From: Deltaproteobacteria bacterium
GTDB taxonomy: Bacteria; Desulfobacterota; Deferrisomatia; Deferrisomatales; Deferrisomataceae
NCBI GenBank assembly: GCA_013152215.1
Contig: JAADGT010000214.1
Location: 3,044-18,940 of the forward strand
Direction: 5' to 3'
Length of the DNA stretch: 15,897 nt
Shown here piece by piece: positions 13,030-15,897 of this stretch. The notes under the pieces are model-generated. The model had not been told where the DNA came from, made no database searches, and worked only from the letters and a program-made list of their open reading frames with translations. Each line of letters starts with the position of its first letter. The first letter of the stretch is position 1. A program made the translations under genes and the position numbers.

Positions 13030-13047
13030 CCTTGACCGGGGTCAAGG
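13030..13047. promoter_or_regulatory. FNR/CRP-geometry palindrome
   Basis: CCTTGACCGGGGTCAAGG is a palindrome with perfect 8-base arms around GG, of the form TTGAC-N4-GTCAA, the same spacing as FNR-family operators (TTGAT-N4-ATCAA). A weak -10-like TGAGAT (13009-13004, minus strand) is centred 32 bases away, as in class II activation of the small membrane-peptide gene. It lies directly after the stop of the CoA-transferase-family gene. A two-base loop makes an RNA terminator unlikely. Confidence 0.5.
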
Positions 13048-13048
13048 A

Positions 13049-14227
13049 TCACGCGCCTGCCGCCGCCCCTTCGGTCAGGAGGGCCTGAATCTCCCCGTCC
13101 GACAGCCCCGCCTCGGTCAGCACCTCCCGGGTGTGCTCCCCCAGGCCGGGCGGCGGCCTTCGGACCGACGCGGGCGTGCCGGAAAGCCGAACCGGGAACC
13201 CCAGCGCCCGCAGGACTCCCCAACCGGGGATTTCGACGGGTCGGACCAGCTCCCTCTCCCGCCAGTGGGGGTCATCGGCCAGCTCGTCCACCTCCAGCAC
13301 GGGCGAGGCGCAGCAGTCGACGGGCTCGAGCTCCCGCGTCCACTCGTCCCGGGTGCGCCCCCGGAACAGCGAGCGGAGCTCGTCGAAGATCCGGTCCCGC
13401 TGCTCGCCGCCGGCGAACTGTTCCCGAATCCACTCGGGTCGCCCGATGTGGCGGCAGAACCGTTCCCAGAACTGCGGCTCCAGGGCCGCCAGCACCACGA
13501 AACGGCCGTCAGCCGTCTCGTACACCGCATAGCAGGGGTATCCCCCCCCGAGATGGAGATCCCGCTCCGGGGTGCCCACCTCCAGATGGGCCCACCGGTA
13601 GGTGAGCCAGGTGGCCACACCGTCCACCATGGCGGCGTCCACCACCTGCCCCCGCCCGGTGCGTTGCCGGGCCACCAGGGCGAGCAGGATCCCGATGCAC
13701 GCGTTGAGCGCCCCGCCCCCCACGTCCCCGATCTGGAAGTGGGGCAGCACGGGCCGGCCCTGGGCGTCCCGGTTGAGCGCCAGGGCACCCGCCACCCCCA
13801 GGTAGTTGGCGTCGTGGCCGGCCCGCTGGGCGTAGGGTCCGGAGCGGCCGTATCCGGTGACCGCGCAGTAGATCAACCGGGGATTGCGGGCTAGGAGCTC
13901 GTCCGGCCCGAGGCCGAGCCGTTCCATGACCCCCGGACGAAACGACTCCACCACCACGTCGGCCGTGTCCACCAGGCGCAGCAGGGCGTCCCTGCCCCGT
14001 GGGTGCTTCAGGTCCAGGGCCACGCTTCGTTTGTTGCGGTTCAGGTTCAGGAAGAACAGGCTCTCCCCCCGCACCACGGGGGCGAACCCACGCATGTAAT
14101 CGCCCCGGCCCGGTTGCTCCACCTTGATCACGTCCGCGCCGAAGTCCGCCAGGAGCTGGGTTGCGAACGGCCCCGGGAACAGGCGAGACAGGTCCACCAC
14201 CCGGACTCCTTCCAACGCTCCACCCAT
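13049..14227 (-). CDS. Alpha-methylacyl-CoA racemase-like protein (CaiB/BaiF family III)
   Basis: The 392-residue product belongs to the family III CoA-transferase fold. The start MGGALEGVRVVDLSRLFPGPFATQLLADFGADVIKVE is standard. Features particular to alpha-methylacyl-CoA racemase rather than true transferases are GHDANY with H138, GDVGGG with D168, and ALEPQFW with E250, matching the catalytic His, Asp and Glu of the Mycobacterium MCR enzyme as I recall it. It would interconvert (R)- and (S)-2-methylacyl-CoA, or move CoA between acids if it is a transferase. ATG at 14227 has GGAGGT about six bases upstream; an in-frame ATG at 14383 adds 52 unrelated residues. No acyl-CoA genes are adjacent, so the pathway is unclear. 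Confidence 0.87.
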   Translation of the reverse strand: MGGALEGVRVVDLSRLFPGPFATQLLADFGADVIKVEQPGRGDYMRGFAPVVRGESLFFLNLNRNKRSVALDLKHPRGRDALLRLVDTADVVVESFRPGVMERLGLGPDELLARNPRLIYCAVTGYGRSGPYAQRAGHDANYLGVAGALALNRDAQGRPVLPHFQIGDVGGGALNACIGILLALVARQRTGRGQVVDAAMVDGVATWLTYRWAHLEVGTPERDLHLGGGYPCYAVYETADGRFVVLAALEPQFWERFCRHIGRPEWIREQFAGGEQRDRIFDELRSLFRGRTRDEWTRELEPVDCCASPVLEVDELADDPHWRERELVRPVEIPGWGVLRALGFPVRLSGTPASVRRPPPGLGEHTREVLTEAGLSDGEIQALLTEGAAAGA

Positions 14228-14314
14228 CGGACACCTCCGTCGTGTCGGTTTCTGGACAATCGGGAAATCCGGGGTAGGGTAACGGCTTTCGATGGTTCGA
14301 GAAAAGCGGGCGGG

Positions 14315-14343
14315 TTGCCAATGATAACCATATCGGTTAGACT
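14315..14343 (+). promoter_or_regulatory. Sigma-70-type promoter before the Cys-rich protein gene
   Basis: TTGCCA (14315-14320), a 17-base spacer and TAGACT (14338-14343), in a locally AT-richer stretch 39 bases before ATG 14382. It probably drives the Cys-rich gene and the following prepilin genes. Confidence 0.5.
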
Positions 14344-14381
14344 TGGATTCACCGATCCTACCGAGAAGGAGAGAACTCGTC

Positions 14382-14837
14382 ATGTGTCAGAGCTATCGCA
14401 AACCCTGTGCCTGCGGACAACGCACGGCCGAGCTGTTCTTCGGCCAGATGGTCCTCGACGAAGCGGCCGTGCGCGCCGTGTACTGCCCCGAGTGCGCGGC
14501 CACGGTGGAACCGGATCCGGTGGCCATGGTCGAGGACAACGGCTGGATCCTGGAGCTCGACCCGGACGTCCTGCGGGCCTACGCTCCCCGCATGAACATG
14601 ACCCCCGACGAGGTCACCGCCGAGAAGGTGTTCGACGGCGACTTCGTGACCTGGGTGGGATTCAGCCCGGAGGACAACATTCAGCGGGTGCGGGAACGCC
14701 GGGAGATCGAGCAGCGCCACGCCGGGGACGTGAAGGCCCATTTCGAGGCCTTGAAGAAATGGGCCCTGGAGCGAGAGCAGAGGTTCTACGCCGAAGGGTG
14801 GCGCAAGGCCCAGCGGAAGAAGGCCGCCTACGGCTGA
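14382..14837 (+). CDS. Uncharacterised 151-residue protein with Cys-rich N-terminus
   Basis: I do not recognise a named function. The protein opens MCQSYRKPCACGQRTAELFFGQ and has YCPEC at 34-38, so C2, C9, C11, C35 and C38 could form a zinc or iron-sulfur site in the first 40 residues. The middle (DNGWILELDPDVLRAYAPRMNMTPDEVTAEKVFDGDFVTWVGF) is acidic. The last third is a long charged helix rich in Arg, Lys and Glu, likely a coiled coil. The AAGGAG at 14366-14371 precedes ATG at 14382; an in-frame ATG at 14343 would add 13 residues without a ribosome binding site. Its stop touches the start of the prepilin gene, suggesting one transcript. No signal peptide or membrane segment is seen. Confidence 0.8.
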   Translation: MCQSYRKPCACGQRTAELFFGQMVLDEAAVRAVYCPECAATVEPDPVAMVEDNGWILELDPDVLRAYAPRMNMTPDEVTAEKVFDGDFVTWVGFSPEDNIQRVRERREIEQRHAGDVKAHFEALKKWALEREQRFYAEGWRKAQRKKAAYG

Positions 14838-15349
14838 TCCGGGGGCTGACCCTTCTGGAGCTCGTCCTGGTCCTGGTGATCCTCGCCGTGGCCGGGGCGG
14901 TGGCCATGCCCTACTATCTCGCCTCTCTGCCGAACCGGCGCGCCGCCGCGGCCACCCGTCAGGTGGTGACCGACCTTCGGCGGGCCCGGACCCTGGCGGT
15001 GGAGTCGGGGGAGCCGGTCTACGTCGTGTTCGAGGCGGGCACCTCCGTCTATCGGATCGTCCTCGAGGCCGACGGCGTGGCCGGCCCCAGCGCCGGCGAC
15101 GAGACGGACCGGGAGGTGGCCTTGACGGACCAGTTTCCGGGCGTGGTCCTGGGGTCCACCGTGGTGGCGGATCCGATCACGTTCCAGGACGACGTGGCCG
15201 TGTTCCGGCCCCGCGGCACCTCCAACGGAGGCAGCGTGGTGCTCCGGGTGCCCGGCCGGGCGACCGCGGAGCGCAAGGTGACCGTGCTGTCCACGACCGG
15301 GCGAGTGCGGGCGTACACCTGGAATCCGGCAACCGGGAGGTGGGAATGA
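14834..15349 (+). CDS. GspH/FimT-type minor prepilin (probable CTG start)
   Basis: Minor type IV pilin or pseudopilin. The mature N-terminus LTLLELVLVLVILAVAGAVAMPYY carries Glu at +5 and a hydrophobic helix, preceded by RG for prepilin peptidase cleavage. QVVTDLRRARTLAVESGEPVYVVFE and a C-terminal STTGRVRAYTWN are typical of GspH/FimT. No ATG lies near the leader in this frame. CTG at 14834 overlaps the previous stop (CTGA, like the ATGA junctions elsewhere) and gives a short leader MIRG and 171 residues, with GGAAGAAGG upstream. The alternative is GTG at 14798 with a 16-residue leader and a poor ribosome binding site. The first mature residue is Leu instead of the usual Phe or Met. Stop overlaps the next ATG by 4 bases. 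Confidence 0.82.
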   Translation: MIRGLTLLELVLVLVILAVAGAVAMPYYLASLPNRRAAAATRQVVTDLRRARTLAVESGEPVYVVFEAGTSVYRIVLEADGVAGPSAGDETDREVALTDQFPGVVLGSTVVADPITFQDDVAVFRPRGTSNGGSVVLRVPGRATAERKVTVLSTTGRVRAYTWNPATGRWE

Positions 15350-15726
15350 GCCGGAGGAGGGGGTTCACCCTGGTGGAGCTGCTGGTGGCCCTGGCACTGT
15401 TCGCCCTGGGGGTGGCCGCGCTGCTGCCCATGGCGGTGGCCAACCTTAGGGCGGTGGACGTGGCCGGTGTGCGCACCCAGGCCGTGGCCCTGGCCCAGGA
15501 GAAGGCCGAGGAGCTGCGCACGCTCCCCTTCGACGACCTGCCCCTCCGGGTGCCCGGCTCGGACGCCCCGGCGGGGGGGTTCACCCGGGAGTGGGAGTTC
15601 GCCTCGGTGCCCGCCCTACCCGGGGACGCCGGGGACCTGAGGCGGATCGTGGTGAGGGTGAGCTGGGACCTGCCCGGTCGGGGCTCGGGCGGAGTCACCC
15701 TACCCGTGGCCCGCAGCCGGTACTGA
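15346..15726 (+). CDS. PilV/GspI-type minor prepilin
   Basis: Minor type IV pilin. The 126-residue product starts MSRRRG, the basic prepilin leader, then FTLVELLVALALFALGVAAL with cleavage after Gly6 and Glu at mature position 5. The remainder (AVALAQEKAEELRTLPFDDL, then a beta-rich C-terminal part REWEFASVPALPGDAGDLRRIVVRVSW) fits PilV-like proteins, which tend to sit beside FimT/GspH genes. ATG at 15346 is preferred over GTG at 15340 because GGGAGG (15335-15340) then lies five bases upstream, and because it forms an ATGA overlap with the preceding prepilin. The pilin cluster probably continues beyond the right edge. Confidence 0.88.
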   Translation: MSRRRGFTLVELLVALALFALGVAALLPMAVANLRAVDVAGVRTQAVALAQEKAEELRTLPFDDLPLRVPGSDAPAGGFTREWEFASVPALPGDAGDLRRIVVRVSWDLPGRGSGGVTLPVARSRY

Positions 15727-15752
15727 GCGGGCTAGTGTCACGGAACTCAGGA

Positions 15753-15767
15753 TGGCATATCCCTTGC
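15753..15767 (+). promoter_or_regulatory. Sigma-54 promoter (-24/-12)
   Basis: TGGCATATCCCTTGC has TGGCA and TTGC at exactly the sigma-54 spacing (GG and GC dinucleotides in phase with the TGGCAYR-N4-TTGC consensus), pointing right. The start of transcription would be near 15779. It lies 27 bases after the PilV-type gene, so it would drive the next gene or RNA. A sigma-54 activator is encoded in this window, but a direct link is not shown. Confidence 0.7.
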
Positions 15768-15788
15768 GACGGTGGGGCTGGGGGCTCC

Positions 15789-15897
15789 GATGAAGCGCGA
15801 CGGCCAAGCAGCCCGGGCCACCCGACGTAGGGGAGCGGCCGCGGCGCGTGCTCTCACGCGCCGCAGCGGACCGAGTCGAGGTGGCCCCTGCGAGGCC
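15789..15897 (+). CDS. Possible 5' fragment of the next gene (prepilin leader?)
   Basis: A frame opens with ATG at 15789 (MKRDGQAARATRRRGAAAAR...) and stays open to the window end, reading ...GGPCEA. It is strongly basic, and a continuation as GFTL would make it a prepilin with a long leader, as expected after a FimT-PilV pair. There is no good ribosome binding site, and the frame coincides with a large palindrome, so it may instead be non-coding. Weakly supported. Confidence 0.25.
15815..15887 (+). other. Large nested palindrome just downstream of the sigma-54 promoter
   Basis: The inner stem is a perfect 10-base pair: GCGGCGCGTG (15841-15850) with CACGCGCCGC (15855-15864) around a CTCT loop. 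The outer stem pairs GGGCCACC (15815-15822) with GGTGGCCC (15880-15887) and CGAC (15823-15826) with GTCG (15875-15878), with one bulged A at 15879. Twenty-two pairs nest in 73 bases. As RNA it would be the first structure after the predicted sigma-54 start. Confidence 0.55.

Noticed and set aside
15752..15791. Mini-gene coding MAYPLRRWGWGLR ending in an ATGA overlap
   Set aside because: It lies over the sigma-54 promoter, would start upstream of the predicted transcript start, and has no ribosome binding site.
15768..15897. GEMM (cyclic dinucleotide) riboswitch upstream of pilin genes
   Set aside because: The location is suitable, but the GCACAGGGCAAACC-type core and the GCAAAGCC segment are absent.

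Overview
The window is a stretch of GC-rich bacterial chromosome carrying housekeeping and accessory-metabolism genes. The mix of a tyrosine-lyase (ThiH) thiazole pathway, a ThiS-ThiF fusion of the kind seen in anaerobes, hydrogenase maturation genes, an NtrC-type regulator, a bacterial eRF1-like protein and type IV prepilin genes points to a Gram-negative, anaerobic or facultative lineage of the former Deltaproteobacteria (Desulfobacterota-like). That placement is inference from gene content. I see no phage, transposase, CRISPR or rRNA.

Layout, left to right. (1) Bases 1-2242, plus strand: thiH (5' end outside the window), thiS and a ubiE/menG methyltransferase. A repeat-rich gap separates thiH from thiS, and thiS overlaps the methyltransferase by 4 bases. 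(2) Bases 2184-6517, minus strand: tRNA-Arg(CCU), an IHF/HU gene, hypC, hypD, hypE and a sigma-54-dependent response regulator. The regulator has its own promoter, and its 3' end overlaps ubiE convergently. HypD appears to lack about 19 conserved residues. (3) Bases 6535-7743: divergent promoters serve the tRNA and a PHP-domain phosphatase, which converges on a dodecin gene. (4) Bases 7744-8230: a non-coding mosaic of 7-8-base tandem arrays and dispersed repeats, some shared with the thiH-thiS gap. (5) Bases 8231-9346, minus: an eRF1-like (baeRF) protein with a zinc ribbon. (6) Bases 9430-12860, plus: a tightly overlapping operon of ThiS-ThiF fusion, FAD glycerol-3-phosphate dehydrogenase, sirtuin and one-cluster ferredoxin. 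(7) Bases 12845-14227, minus: a 39-residue membrane peptide downstream of an FNR-like palindrome, and an alpha-methylacyl-CoA racemase-like CoA-transferase family enzyme. (8) Bases 14315-15897, plus: a Cys-rich conserved-looking protein, a GspH/FimT prepilin that may start at CTG, a PilV-type prepilin, then a strong sigma-54 promoter followed by a large nested palindrome at the window edge.

Working together: ThiH, ThiS and ThiF supply three parts of thiamine thiazole synthesis (ThiG is not in the window and may lie upstream). HypCDE build the Fe(CN)2CO group of [NiFe] hydrogenases; the hydrogenase itself is elsewhere. The prepilin genes open a minor-pilin cluster that continues past the right edge. 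The most interesting items are the HypD internal deletion, the mosaic repeat family, the FNR-like site before a tiny membrane protein, and the sigma-54/palindrome element.
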